Part shown: positions 12,488-25,278 of the stretch, piece after piece
Numbering within the stretch: position 1 is the stretch's first letter
Layout of the letters: each line of letters starts with the position of its first letter
NCBI GenBank assembly: GCA_024362935.1
Contig: JANCRA010000006.1
Span: 29,381,924-29,445,923, forward strand
Direction of reading: 5' to 3'
DNA from: Setophaga petechia
Taxonomy: Eukaryota; Chordata; Aves; Passeriformes; Parulidae
Length of the DNA stretch: 64,000 bases
Translations under genes and position numbers: made by a program
Notes under the pieces: model-generated
What the model saw: the letters and a program-made list of their open reading frames with translations, nothing else
What the model was told of the DNA's origin: nothing
Databases searched by the model: none

Positions 12488-13414
12488 TTTAGGTAGGTGC
12501 ATGGAGTCTGGCAAGTTCTCTGCACAGAGGAAGTTTGGGAAGAGCAACTCAAGCCTGTGGCATCATGGATCAGCCAAGAAAACAAACCCCAGTTCTCCTG
12601 ACTTGGTTGCAACTACACATAAGGAAGATGCAGTCCCTGAATGTGCAATTGTCCTCAAATATGAGACATGTGGGAGTATTTTGGTCCCAAGTTCAGTCTT
12701 CTGATCCTCAGCCTTCACAAATGTAGTCTCAGGCTTGAGGGAATGTTGAGATAGGCTTAAAGTAAGGTGGTTATTTACTGGTTTTGTTGGGAGAGGCATT
12801 GCTGGCATCACAGCTGTCCCTGTATTTGCTGGCTTTGTTTAGACCTGCAGCTGTAAAAAAATATGTTTTAAAAAAACCAACATTTTCCAGTGATCTTGTG
12901 TGAGTCCTAAAGCTGGGTCTCTCCAAGCAAATGTTGTTGATCCTAAATCCCAAAAAGCTGGAAGAGAACTGATGTCCCAGTGTGTTTCAAAGCCAGGCTG
13001 TTTGCTATATGGACATGTGCAGGAGTTTTGGGGTTCCCAGGGAGAAACTGCCATGTCCCCTTTGTCTGTACCACCCTCAGGGGCAGCCAGTGCTCCAGGA
13101 AAGGATTTGGGCTACACCTTGGTGTCTGGTTTGGTGTTGTTGGGGCAGATGAGTGCCTTGGTGCAGGGGGAGCAGGCATCTCACCCACTTGAGGCTGTGT
13201 GAGAGGACAGAGGCAGCAGCCAGAAGTGCTCCACCAGCATGGGCATCTCTGCTTTCCCCATGAGAAAGTGACACCTGAGGCCCCCTGACAGCCTGACAAG
13301 AGGAATTGTCTGTCGTCCTCTCCCAAAACTCCGTTGTTGGGTGGGTTGTTCCAGCCTCCCAGTACATCTTAGGCACAGTGGAGGCAGGAAAAGAAAACCC
13401 TTCTGAAAATCACA

Positions 13415-13570
13415 ACGTAATTACTCCCATCTGCTCCGGCACCGCTTCCCATTTCTGCCTGCCAGGATGCTTGTCTCCGATGCTAAGTAGCACATTATTT
13501 TCGATAAGTTGCAATCATTTACTTGAAATCTCCTTCTCCTTTAAAATGTCCCCCTGGAAAGGCAATTCAG
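13415..13570. promoter_or_regulatory. Candidate conserved element, intron 2
   Basis: CACAACGTAATTACTCCCAT and AGCACATTATTTTCGATAAG, then TTGCAATCATTTACTTGAAA. AT-rich with scattered CpG, immediately upstream of the longest CR1 copy. Confidence 0.3.
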
Positions 13571-13750
13571 CAAGTTGGGAATGGGCAGAAAGAACCAGGA
13601 TAAAATCTGTGCAGAAGCAGCCGAGCTGGGGCAGAAGGGCGAGCGCTCCTCCCGAGCTCATGAAAGTCACCCAGCAGGTTCCTCTGTAGGGAGGGTTTGT
13701 GTGAGTGCCCAGCCACCAGATCCAGCCAGAGGAACTGCCAGCTCCTGTCG

Positions 13751-14098
13751 TCAGAATTCACACAGAATTCACAGAATCACTGGGTTGGAAGAGACCTCCA
13801 AGATCATCGAGTCCAACCCAGCCCCAGCACCTCAGCTAAACCCTGGCACCCAGTGCCACATCCAGGCTTTGTTAAACACACCCAGGGATGGGGACTCCAC
13901 CACCTCCCTGGGCAGCCATTCCAGAACATTATCACCCTTTCTGTAAAAAACATTTTCCTAATATCCAACCTGTATTTCCCTTGGTGCAGCTTGAGGCTGT
14001 GTGCTCTGGTTCTGTCAGTGCTCCCTGGAGAAAGAGACCAACCCCAGCTGAGCACAGGAACCTTTCAGGGAACTGTAAGGAGTGATAAGGTCAGAGAG
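13751..14098 (-). mobile_element. CR1 LINE 3' fragment
   Basis: The reversed CR1 3' tail (TCACAGAATCACTGGGTTGG) is followed by AGACCTCCAAGATCATCGAG, CTCCACCACCTCCCTGGGCA and CATTTTCCTAATATCCAACC in correct order, about 350 bp. It is 5'-truncated and non-coding. This is the longest CR1 piece in the window. Confidence 0.88.
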
Positions 14099-16084
14099 AA
14101 TCTTAACCAGGCAGTCACAGAAATTCTTCAGGATTGTGCTGAAGTCAGCAGAGGAAGAGCCACTGGCTCTGGGGGAACGATTTCTTCATGGTCACAACCT
14201 TGGTTGGCATCTTGTGTCACCACCACACCCTCTTGTGAGGGGCTGTATGGAGTCTGCTTTCCACATCTCCTCAGCTTGAAGACACTGACCACCAGGATAA
14301 ATTGCCCTTTCTAGAAGAAAGATGGAGCTGGCAGGTCCTTTGCTGTTGTCACTGCTAGGCCACAGTCTCCTGCTTAGCTTCTGCCATCACCCCCAGCATG
14401 TTCATCATGTAGTTCTGTCTCTGTTGCCTGCACACCTCTAATTTGGAGGGTTTGGAAGGGCTGGAGAGGAAAGAGTTGCTAAGTAGAAGTGTTTTGGTGT
14501 GGCCTTGGAGGAGAAAGATGACTGTTGCTCAGCTCCTGCGCTTTTCAGATTCCTCTGGAAAAATGCTCCAGAAAAACTGAGTAAATGAGGTAGAGGATGG
14601 TGGCACGGATACCAGAGGAGTCTGGTGCCCTCCTTTGTGGGTTTCTTAGGTGATTCACAGCCCCAGGCCATCCCCAGAGTGGTGTCTGTTTCAAAGGTCT
14701 GGCAAGGGCTGTTTCCCTGCCTTGGCTGTACCTCAGACTGCCTGGGCTGAGGGGACACCAGGCACAGTGCCAAGCTGTGGGGACATGTGGGGTGCTGGCT
14801 GCTCATCTCACAGGAGATGGAGCTGGCTGCTTTGCACGTGCTCCTTGGAGACGTTGTGGGAAGCATCTTGGAGCATCTGGAGGCTTTGGTGGCTCAAGGC
14901 ACCTTCCATCCTGTGTCCCTGAATCTCAGGGCAGGCACAGAGCCGAGGAGCTGCCTTTGGCTTTGTCCTCTCACCTGTCTCTCTGAGGTCAATCCTGCCA
15001 CCCCTTCCCATGTCCTGCACTGCAGCCACACCACAGAGCCAGCCCAGGGATGTCCTCTGAGCCCTGGGGCTGTGATCCCTTCCTCGAGGAGGGAGAAGGA
15101 GCAAGTGTGGGAGCTGAGAGCCATTTCCCAGCTGCAGGAATGGGTCTCTGTGACCCTGGTGGTGACCATGCCTGGACTGCAGGTGCTCCTGCTGCTGCCA
15201 TCAGGGATGGTGACCCTGTGACAGCCACATTCCAGCTGGGGGGGACAGGGCACGTGTCTTGGGTTTGCTTTTAAAACATACCCATATATATATAAAACAC
15301 ACGTATATCTATGTGAATATATACTTCTTTTTTAAATTTTTTTTGTTGTGTGTATATATTTACATCTTAAAACGCATTTTGATCAGCAGGGGACCTGGGT
15401 GAGGGCTGAGCACCATCTAGTGGCAAGCACCACAGCTCCAGAGGCTGCCAAGCCAGCAGGAAATCAGCCAAGGACAGAAAGTCTTGCAGGAATTCTCCTC
15501 CCTTGCAGCTGCCAATCGCTATCTTTCTTTTTGTTCTTCCTTTTTTCCACTTTTTTAATCAGGAGCAGCACATGGGGGTCCTGAGGATGCCTGGATGCCT
15601 GCACGCCTGTAGCCCCTTGGACCATTGAGGACCGTTTTGCTTCATTTATTCTGTTTTAATTTGGTGGAAGAGCAGGTTCTTTTGCCACCAGCTGCCTGGG
15701 CACTACAGATTGGGTGCTGCCAAACCCATCCCAAGCTCCTCATCCCATCACAGGGGGCAGTTTGGAGGCTGGGAGCTTCCAAGGAGCCCAACATCCCAGG
15801 CATCCTGGCAGGAGCCGTGTCAGAGCTGGGTCCAGCACTGGGAAGATAAAAAAGGAGCTTTTAAATAATCATTTTGTCTTCTCCTCGGCTGAGCACAGCC
15901 TTTCAGGGATAAATAAGCAGCATCAGTCCTGCTTAGACATGTTGGCCTTTCCATTTATTTACTCCCAGGCTTTATTGTGAGTGAGCAGCCAAGCCCAGGC
16001 TGTGGGGGACACATCTCCTGCACTGGGTGCTGCTCTGTGCGTGTGGCACAGGAATAAAGCTCCCAGGAATACACAGCACTTTTC

Positions 16085-16240
16085 ATCAGGAAGCAGCTCT
16101 CTAAACATAAACTAATTAATCACTCGTGCCTACCTGTCAGGTCAATGATTCCTGAGATTTTTAATCTAAAAATATTTCCCTTTTGAAATCCAGATGCGCC
16201 TGTTTTGGCAACTCCGCTTTTGATTTGTTTATTTGAGGTG
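16085..16240. promoter_or_regulatory. Candidate conserved element, intron 2
   Basis: ACTAATTAATCACTCGTGCC, a TALE-like CTGTCAGGTCAATGATTCC and CCAGATGCGCCTG. Unique sequence about 2.7 kb before exon 3. Confidence 0.3.
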
Positions 16241-18132
16241 GTTTTTAATATTTTTTTTTATTTTTAACCTGTGTTGCTTTCCTTTTGTATTTAGGCTTTT
16301 GATGTGCTTTAATTGACTGGTTTTTATTTATTTTTTTGTCCTGGAAGAATAGGAATTTATTCTCTTTATTTTCATGGCAAGTCTCTCTCCCTGCTGCATC
16401 CTGTCAACTTCCCTCTTCTCTTTTTAAGGGATTTGGCTACTTTTGCCTCATATTTCAGTTTATGGACCATAGACCCCAAACCATTTTCCTGATGAAATCT
16501 GTCCTCTCCCTTTGGATCTATTTATCATGGCTGGGTGCCATGGGAAGCCTCCCGTGGTGGGGGGAGATGCTGGTCCTGTCTCCCGAGGGCTCAGCTTCAA
16601 ATTTGGCACTCTGCCCTCATTCCTCCATATAGAAATGATCCTCCCTAGCGTAGAATTATTTATTTTTAGTTCCAGTTGTACTGTTCTTAGGCTTTTTTCT
16701 GTCCACCTTCCTACCTTTGTTGACAGTGCATATTTTAATCACAAAAAAATGCCAATAAATGCATGAATGAGTAACTGGTCCAAATGTATGAATAAAATTA
16801 AATTAAATGAATGAGTGAAATGTCCTGAAAATAGTAATTTCAGTAGGCTTTGAGGCTTTTTAGAAAAGCTCTTTTTAGTCTTAACCAAACCTCTCAACAG
16901 GGTCTTTTACTTTCATTTTATACTGATAATAGCTGTATCTTTAACTTATTGTAGAGTAGGGAAGACCATACCCGGTGGTTGCTGGGGTTTTTTAGCTGCT
17001 GTGATTTTATTTCATGTTGCTAACGGATCTTCCCCTACTTTTTTATTTTAAATGACAGGAATAATCACTTGCTCTTGTTTGTGCCATGGGTTGGGAGGGA
17101 GTCAAATTCATCTCAGGTGTCAGCAGGCACGGCTTTATCAAAATCCACGCAGCATTTCCCAGCTCTGGATGTGCAAAGAGCGTGTGCTTGTGGGGTGTGT
17201 GTGCTCAGAGCCCCTGTGCCAGATGAGATGGGGAAATAGCATTGTTTTCCCTTAGGAAATGCCCTTTTTTATTCACTCATCAAGGATTTATTTTATTTAT
17301 GTTGTTCATTATGCAGCTGTGCATGTAGAAATCTCACGTTATCCTTCTGTGTTTGAACACAGACCTTGGAGGGGGACACAGGGGGAGCACATAGGGCACC
17401 TCCATTTTTCAGACATGGGACATCCCAGGCTGTTGGGTTGTTTTTCCAGGAAAGCCCTCACAGGATAACTTTTACTTGGAGCAGTAATTTAGGCAGGGAG
17501 CACAAAATGGGAGGAAGATTGTTTTTCTGAAGAATCACTTTGGGAGGATTAATTCATCATTGCTCCTTTTCTCAGCATCACTGGAATGACTGGATTCTTA
17601 AAGAAGAGGCATTTTTCCAAGAATAAGATTTATTTCATACATGTTTTTTACATGTTCCCAGTGCATGGCTAAAAGCATGAACATCAAGCCCTCTCCACAG
17701 TCCGTATTTCAGGATGTGGAAGCCAAGGCACAGCTGCCCTAGGCTCTGTGTGTCTTTCCCTGCTATCAGGGCTTGATGTAAATGACATGTTGGGTGACAT
17801 GAGAGGACCCCTGAGCAAGATGGAATCAGGGCTACAGACTTCCCTTCCAACTTCCCATCTCATGCTCGAGTCTGGATATGGTCCCTATCGCTTCTGGCAG
17901 CAAGCATGGGTACATTTATTGGGGTTTTTTGGTTGCTGTTGCAAGGAGTTTTGCTGCTTGTTCCAGCAGAAAGCATGGCTTTGTGGGCTAGCTCTGTGGT
18001 GAGCCAGGTCTGCCCTGCTTCTGTCCTGCAGGAAAGAGGAGAAAGAGCAGGGAGAGGAGCAGGGGGCTGGAGTGCCAAGTAGTGATGGGTGAAGCCAGGC
18101 TTGGTGCTGAGTACTTGGAGCATCAGGATGCC

Positions 18133-18166
18133 TGTTGGGGAACCTCTTGGGGAACCTCTTGGGGAG
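18133..18166. repeat. 12-bp minisatellite split by an LTR (left part)
   Basis: TGTTGGGGAACCTCTTGGGGAACC... is built from a 12-bp unit, GGGGAACCTSTT. The same unit resumes at 18826-18849 on the other side of the family B LTR, so the LTR landed inside this small array. Confidence 0.75.
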
Positions 18167-18167
18167 C

Positions 18168-18825
18168 TGTCAGAGCGTCGGGGGGTAGCAGGGTCAGGAT
18201 GGACAGAGAGCAGAGATCTCTGCAGCCAGGTCATGGAATTTTTGGGTTATTGCAAAGGGCCTGGGTGCAGGGCCCTGCTGGGAGCTGCCAGCCACAGCTC
18301 AGAGCAGGACTGAGAGAAGAGAGGGGTAGAGAGGATGAGAGGGTAAGAGAGCAAAAGCATAAGGGAGTAAAAAAGATAAGAGAGTAAAAGTGGTAAGAGA
18401 GTAAAAGGGTAAGAACGCAAGGTTCTCGTTACAATACCATAAATTTTCTTCTGTGCTGAATATTCTAATTCTCACTAACCAATTTAGTACAATATACAAA
18501 TCCTATAGCATTTACATGCAGCCTATAAGAATCACTACATTACCATACTGTGCTACATTTTAAACACTAAAAACTCCTCTTTGGGATCCTTCTGCCAAGC
18601 TGGCAGGGTCTGCTCTGACCCTTGGAGCTGTCTGCAAGCAGAGGGTGTTGTTTCATCAAAAGGGGATTACCTTCAGCTGGCCACACCATTGGTTTCCAGT
18701 TGTTCAGTAACTGAGGTATCTCAAAGCTTGCTTTCATTTCAATCTCACTTATAGTTTCTATATTCTCAAAATCTTTTGCCAGGCAATCATATTTATAAGG
18801 CTTTCCTGTTTCATCTTCCCCAACA
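18168..18825 (-). mobile_element. Solo LTR, family B, with internal open frame
   Basis: On the minus strand the element runs TGTTGGGGAAG ... CTCTGACA, 658 bp. It is flanked by GGGAGC (18162-18167) and GGGAAC (18826-18831), a 6-bp target duplication with one mismatch. It is homologous over its whole length to 60489-61117, in the opposite orientation. Near its 5' end a frame of about 85 codons is open on the minus strand (stop near 18565), described in the findings. It lies 127 bp upstream of PBX1 exon 3 and in antisense orientation to the gene. Confidence 0.85.
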
Positions 18826-18849
18826 GGGAACCTGTTGGGGAACCTGTTG
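18826..18849. repeat. 12-bp minisatellite split by an LTR (right part)
   Basis: GGGAACCTGTTGGGGAACCTGTTGGG, two units of the GGGGAACCTSTT motif directly after the LTR edge and 100 bp before exon 3. Confidence 0.75.
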
Positions 18850-18952
18850 GGAGAGGACAAAACCCCCGCTGGCGGGGTCAGTCCAACTTGGGACAAGGAA
18901 TTAAAACCCAGGTGTGACTCAAGCTTTCCTCTCTCCATTGTGTCTCCTGCAG

Positions 18953-19197
18953 TGCTGAGCATCCGGGGGGCGCAGGAGGAGGAGCCCACGGACCCCCAGC
19001 TGATGAGGTTAGACAACATGCTGCTGGCAGAGGGGGTGGCAGGCCCCGAGAAGGGAGGGGGCTCGGCCGCCGCTGCCGCCGCCGCTGCCGCGTCCGGAGG
19101 AGCCGGCTCCGACAACTCGGTGGAGCACTCGGACTACAGAGCCAAACTGTCCCAGATCAGACAGATCTACCACACGGAGCTGGAGAAGTACGAGCAG
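18953..19197 (+). CDS. PBX1: PBX1 exon 3 (end of PBC-A, start of PBC-B)
   Basis: This 245-bp exon starts with the last two bases of Val89 (acceptor CAG 18950-18952) and ends after Gln170 at the donor GTAACA (19198). It encodes [20 protein letters not shown], then an acidic/glycine linker, nine consecutive alanines encoded by mixed GCC/GCT/GCG codons (about 19067-19093), then [20 protein letters not shown] and the start of PBC-B. PBC-A binds MEIS/PREP partners, and the alanine stretch is a PBX family hallmark. The linker [12 protein letters not shown] and [12 protein letters not shown] fit PBX1 rather than PBX3. The exon is very CpG-rich compared with its flanks. A retroviral LTR ends only 127 bp upstream (18825) and another begins roughly 130 bp downstream. 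Confidence 0.97.
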
Positions 19198-19324
19198 GTA
19201 ACAGGCTCCTTCGTGGTGGGGCTGCTGGGAGCAGATGGTGGGGCTGCACAGCCTGGGTCGCTGCTGACATCTGTTGTTAGGAGGGTATGGGCTCTGGGTG
19301 TCCTCTGGAGGGAGAACAGGCTTT

Positions 19325-19798
19325 TGTAGGGTTGGCAGGGTTGGGGGTTTATGCTGGGATGGATATCGATGCAGGGCGACCCCAATGTAGGGAATAATGT
19401 GCTCTGTCTCCATGATTCAGAAGACTGAATAAATGCTTTATTTAATCTATACTATATTACACTAATACTATACTAAATTACATACTCAAGCGATACTGTA
19501 CTAAAGAATACTATACTAAAGAGATACTAAGGAAAAACCCATGACTGTCTGCAGACAGCCAGGACACAGCTTTGACCCAATTGGCCAAGGAATCAAAACA
19601 ACCTTCACCAGTGTCCAATGAACAAATCACTTTGGGTTAACAATCTCCATAACACATTCCACGTGTACCAAACAACAGGAGTAGTGAATAGAGATAAGAA
19701 TTGTTTTCTCTTCTTCTCTGAGGTTCTCACTGCCTTCCCCAGGAAAAATCATTGAGAAGTTGTGCCTGCTGCTCTCTGTGAAGAGAGCTGTGGCCACA
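19325..19798 (-). mobile_element. LTR, songbird ERV (family C)
   Basis: The right edge TGTGGCCACA and the body (TACACTAATACTATACTAAA, TGTCTGCAGACAGCCAGGAC, CAATTGGCCAAGGAATCAAA) match a songbird LTR type I recognise; the sense strand is probably minus. The left edge is uncertain (TGTAGGGTTGG at 19325 is my best guess) and no target duplication was confirmed. A GTATGG repeat at 19285 and 19799 is suggestive only. Confidence 0.6.
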
Positions 19799-22069
19799 GT
19801 ATGGGTTGCCCCTTGGATTTTCACTTTTCACTCTTCCCCTGATATCTTACCCAGAATTGGCCCTGTGAAGGAAAAGGCCTCTCTGAAATGCTGGCCTCAG
19901 TGATGACAACTGTCCAAGCAAGACTTGAATCAGAAACTTCCTTGAATATATTTTCTCCTTGAAAAGCTCTCTTTCCAGGGGAAAAAAAAGTCTTTTTTCT
20001 TGTAGTAAATTACTGTTAAAGAAGAAAAACTACTTGGGTCATGAACACAGCTATTTGTAACACTGACAATTTCATGAAGAGCTTTGCAGGTCAATGCTCA
20101 AAACCAGTTCCTTTCAAGTGCTTCCATATGTTTTGTAGACCTCTCTTGGCCACTGTGCACCTTGCCCTTGTGGTTTCTACCCCAAGGTTATGGTTTATGG
20201 ATGTGAGCAAGAAGGCATCACCTCTCTGAGTGCAGGACAATCTCCACTGCCAGGGCCCAGGTGGGCTTTCAGATCTGTGGTTTAGATCCAGCTTTACCTG
20301 GCTAACTGGGTGTGTGGTGGGGCTGGGGGATGTCTCATCCCCATGGCCATGTTGGCCAAGCCGAGGGAAGGGTTAGAGCTGGAGCCAGGGTGGCCAGGCA
20401 GGGCTCTGGTGATGGAGCAGCCAAGCACAGTGTGCCATGAGAGGCATTTTGGAGAGCCTTAGGGCAGGCAGGGAGCTGGCAGAGGGCTGGTTGGAAGGAT
20501 GGATGACCTTTGGTGGGTCTCCTCAGCCCTTGCTGTCACTGCCTTGAGGCACAGGGAGGAGCCTCAGCCATCCCACATGGGTGGGAGTGGAGAGCACCTC
20601 TGGGATCATCTTTCAGGCTGAAGGGGGGTAGAGAGAGAGACCTCATGTCCTCTGCTACCCTAGTGCAAGGAGAGGCCCTTGGCACAGACAGGGACAGCCT
20701 TCAGGGAAGGACTTTCAGGACTTTCTCCTTCTTCCTCTCCTTGGGCCGGAGTTTTGTTTGTTTGATGTTTTGATTCTGGTTTTGCTTCTCCTTTGCTCCT
20801 CAAAGAGACACCCAGGAGAGAGAAGCCTTTAGCCAGGCCCAGAGGGTAGGATGGGCCACATCTTTCCTTCTCACAATCCAGTCACAGGGTTTGGTTTTGC
20901 CTCTGAGAGGCTTTGCAGGTGGCTCTGCTGGTCCATCATCTCTGGCACCATCACCCACATTCCTGCAAACACCAGGGCTCAGGAATTTTCCACACCTTTC
21001 TCACTGTCTCCAATCCAACTGTTGGGATCTCAGCCCTGCCTTCTCAGTCTGGCTGCTGCTGGGTCAGCATGGCAATCAGTGGTGATTTTGCCTTTAATGC
21101 TCTTTATTTCATGCCAAGAGGAGATGATCTGGAATAGCTGGGGTGAGCTCTGGGTGTCTGAGAGATCTGATAGCCAGCACTCATCCTGGGAGATGGGAGC
21201 TGGAGCTGGCCTTGGGGGTATCTCCTTGTTGGGTCTGAGCTGTGGTGGGAATTCACCTTGGAAGGGTGGAGTAGGACACAGCAGGTCAAGCCCATGTCAC
21301 CAAGTCCACAAATCCAGTGTTTCTTTCCCCTGCCAGCCCCTTTTTCTCATCATGGCCTGGGAGCTGCAGACACTGTCCCCGGAGCAGCCACCCACATCCC
21401 AGGAGCACCAAAGGCTTCTCCAGCCATCACTGTCCACTGGTTTTTGGGGCTTGGTTCTGGGAATCAGGGGATCCCATCATGCCAGTGGGGTGCTCATGGG
21501 GATGAGGGAGAGGGAAGTGAAGTGGCCTTGATCTCAAAATCCCCCCCTTGTCCCCTGGCTCCTCTCTGTGCCCTGTCCTCAAGGCACAGCATGGGGACAG
21601 CAGGAGCAGCCAGACAGTGCTGTGCCAGCAGCAAACTAATTGGGATTGTTACCTGCTTGCCCTTATTTGTCAGGGCTCCTGCCTCACTCAGGCTTTAATT
21701 ATTATCCTTATTTACTTCTTGCCTGATGTGCCAAGAGCACAGAGCAGGGCTGTGTCTCTCTGGGAGCTGCTCCTGTGAAGCACAAGGGGCTCTGCAGGAC
21801 ACGTGGTGGGGCTGTAGAAGGAGGGGCAGTGGGTCAGAAGGTGCATGGTCCTCCTCAGATAAATCTATAGCTCCTCCAGGAGAACAGTGGCTGGAACTTC
21901 TTCATGCTTTTCATGAATCCTAGGGCTTCCTGTGCCCCAGCTCCATGCATGATCCCCCTGGGAGCAAAGAAATCTGCTCCTGTCTTTCCCAGCATGTTTG
22001 TTGGGAGTCTCTCATGCCCTTTGCTTAGCAAACCAGGGAGATTTCTCTCTCCCTGATGCCTATTTCAGG

Positions 22070-22510
22070 CTTAGCTAGAAACAGAGGGCAGATGAAGTTA
22101 AAAGGATAAAAGTGGATATATTTAATACCGAGCCTTCAGGTACATGAAGGGCAGACAAAGCTTCCCCAAGGGGCTACACCCAAATTGGACCATGTCCTGA
22201 GTTTTTCAGATACATAAAAGTCTGGTCTATTTGCATATCAGGGGTTAATTCTCCAATTACAGCTTCAGGTGATGAAGTCAGATACTCACAGTTTGCTCTC
22301 CTCCCAATTCACTTTTGCTTATACTTTTTGGGACCTGAGGCAGAGAGGATGTCCTTGAGTTTCAGGCCTCAGGAATTGATTTGTCTGACCAAAACGTGAA
22401 GAGAGTTAACTAACACCCTATATGAAGTTCAGAGTTACACACTAATGCAGTACAGGAAGTGAAAAATACAAAAGCAAAATCCCTAAGGCATCATCCCCTG
22501 AGCCCAGCAC
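22070..22510 (-). mobile_element. Possible LTR, songbird ERV (family D)
   Basis: It shares an ordered series of similar segments with 43785-44210: GTTAAAAGGATAAAAGTGG, TCTCCAATTACAGCTTCAGG, GTCCTTGAGTTTC, and the AAATCCCTAAGG...CCCCTGAGCCC end. The two are clearly one dispersed family, diverged. The TTTAAT/ATTTATT near the left edge fits a reversed poly(A) signal. Edges and target duplications are unresolved. Confidence 0.45.
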
Positions 22511-22599
22511 GTTCTTGCTCTGAGCCTGCTCTGGAAAGCCCCAGCCAGCAAGGCCTGTGTGGGGTTATCAGTTGTTGGTTTTTTTGGGTTTGGATTGAA

Positions 22600-23814
<1,215 letters not shown>

Positions 23815-23857
23815 TGAGCCCGCACCCCACCAAACCTTGCTGCAGTGCACTTCGGGG

Positions 23858-24420
23858 TGGGAATCCTCAAAATCAGAGGGTTTTGGGAAAGCTGCCCTCA
23901 GAGACAGCAGAACTGTGATTAGAGCTGAGCAGTAGCCATGAGATAGGTCAGCAGAAAAATTACGTAAAGTGTAGAAAAGCAAGGGCAAATAGAGCAATGG
24001 TCTGTGTGTTAACGCTTGGCTAGAATAACTCCCTAAGCTACAGAAAAGTTTATCTAGCAAGATATTAGGAAGTTCTAAGCTTAATAATGGAGCTCTGTGC
24101 ATTGTGTTTTAAGGCTTACAAGCAGGTATTGTATTAGAAATAAACAAGCATTGTTTTAACCAACGATACCTGTGCTTATAGTGGTTGGGATAGAACTACT
24201 GTCAATGTGCTTTTGCTTTGTGTGATTGGTCAAAAAGCTTTTAAAGTAAGTTGTAACATTAAGTTCTTGGTCTGCTGCCTGGGATGTGAGCTGCTGGCAT
24301 CTTCCCATTGTTATAACTATGGAATGAGACTGATGCTGGAAAATCAAACAGCTCAAGGCACGTTCCCAGCAGTCCCCTCCTGTTCAGGATTTGTACAGAG
24401 CCCCCAGCCGACAATAAATG
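23858..24420 (+). mobile_element. LTR, songbird ERV (family E)
   Basis: It begins TGGGAATCCTCAAAATCAGA and is homologous over about 560 bp to 57771-58325. It has a TATA-like TTTTAAAGTAAGTTG segment near 24240 and an AATAAA at 24413. It starts just 44 bp after the PBX1 exon 4 donor, in the sense orientation of the gene. The target duplication was not found. Confidence 0.7.
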
Positions 24421-24562
24421 GTTTTGTGTGAGGAAGGGAGTGTCTGGAAGGTTTGTTGGGCAGGTTTGGTTCTGGAGTAAACTGAGGGCCCAGCTGAAGG
24501 GCTTTGGTTTGCAAAGACAGGTGCCTGCTAAGGAAAGCAGGAGCCTCCCCTGAAATGGAGAA

Positions 24563-25161
24563 TGTAAACCCTCCCCACCCCTCCCAATTGCTATAAATTT
24601 TAAATTAAGGGGCTCTCAGGCAAAAAATATGGGAGCAGGAAATAACAGTTCTTTAATAGGGAAGAAAATAAAAGGATAAAATAAACAATGCAGTACACTA
24701 GAACAACACTGACAGAGTCAGAACCCAACCTGACACCCTGTGGGTCAGGGTGTTGGTGGCAGTCCCATTGGAATAGTGGCTGCAGCCCTCCTGCAGTGTC
24801 AGGGGTGGTTCTGTTGGAGCAGGGATCCTGTAGAAAGGTGCAGTCTTCCTCTGAAGATCCAGTGGAAGAAGAGGCAGCTGCTGTTCCTCTGGGGAATCCA
24901 GTGGAGAAGCTGTGCTGGTGTTCCAGAATCTCCAGATTCTATCTGGGTAGCAATGCTTGGCTCCTCCCTCTGGGCTCACGTCTCCCAGTGGGATGCTGTA
25001 GTTCTTACCAGCCATGCAGTGACATTCAATAGCTGTTATCAGCAGAAGTTCCCCCCAGAGAGAGGAGTGATTGTGGAAGAGATAAGGAGAACTGCCCACT
25101 AATAGAAGACAACTGCCATACAGACGGCAATAGAATCCATCTTGCCTTGCAGTCTGGGACA
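24563..25161 (-). mobile_element. LTR-like songbird ERV repeat (family F)
   Basis: The stretch containing ATAACAGTTCTTTAATAGGG, AAATAAACAATGCAGTACAC, GAAGATCCAGTGGAAGAAGA and the right edge CTTGCAGTCTGGGACA matches a dispersed songbird repeat I recognise. On the minus strand it would begin TGTCCCAGACTGC. The left edge at TGTAAACC is a guess and no target duplication was seen. Confidence 0.55.
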
Positions 25162-25189
25162 TTGAGCCAGAGAGGTTTTTTGCCTTCTT

Positions 25190-25278
25190 TTTTGCCAGGG
25201 TTTAGTTGAGGTGTTAGGGCGTGGGTTGGACTCTGATCTTGAAGGTCTCTTCCAACCCAGTCATTCTGGGAATTCTAT
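25190..25278 (+). mobile_element. CR1 LINE 3' tail
   Basis: A short 3' piece: GGTTGGACTCTGATCTTGAA, GGTCTCTTCCAACCCAGTCA and ATTCTGGGAATTCTATGA, matching the CR1 3' terminus with its ATTCTATGA repeat. It sits in intron 4 next to an LTR. Confidence 0.75.

Larger units (their letters stand above)
1..18952 (+). other. PBX1: PBX1 intron 2, 3' portion
   Basis: Everything before exon 3 appears to be intron 2 of PBX1, because the first coding exon met (exon 3) begins in the middle of a valine codon. I looked for exons 1 and 2 (start codon and the first part of the PBC-A domain) and found neither, so they lie upstream of the window. The intron ends in a pyrimidine-rich stretch and CAG at 18950-18952. 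It contains CR1 fragments, a CR1-bearing tandem array, two LTRs, a 16-base G run and candidate regulatory blocks, listed separately. Long unlisted parts (about 1-2600, 7330-11870, 14100-16080, 17060-18130) look like unique intronic sequence in which I recognise nothing specific. Confidence 0.8.

Noticed and set aside
1..18952. PBX1 exons 1 or 2, or an alternative first exon
   Set aside because: No sequence encoding the DILQQIMTITDQ region or other known PBX1 N-terminal sequence was found on the + strand.
18567..19115. 182-codon minus-strand ORF spanning the LTR and exon 3
   Set aside because: It is a chance fusion of the LTR-internal frame with the antisense of exon 3 (reversed alanine codons); only the LTR part is of interest.
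20851..21531. 226-codon ORF in intron 3
   Set aside because: No domain or codon bias; intronic sequence between recognised exons.
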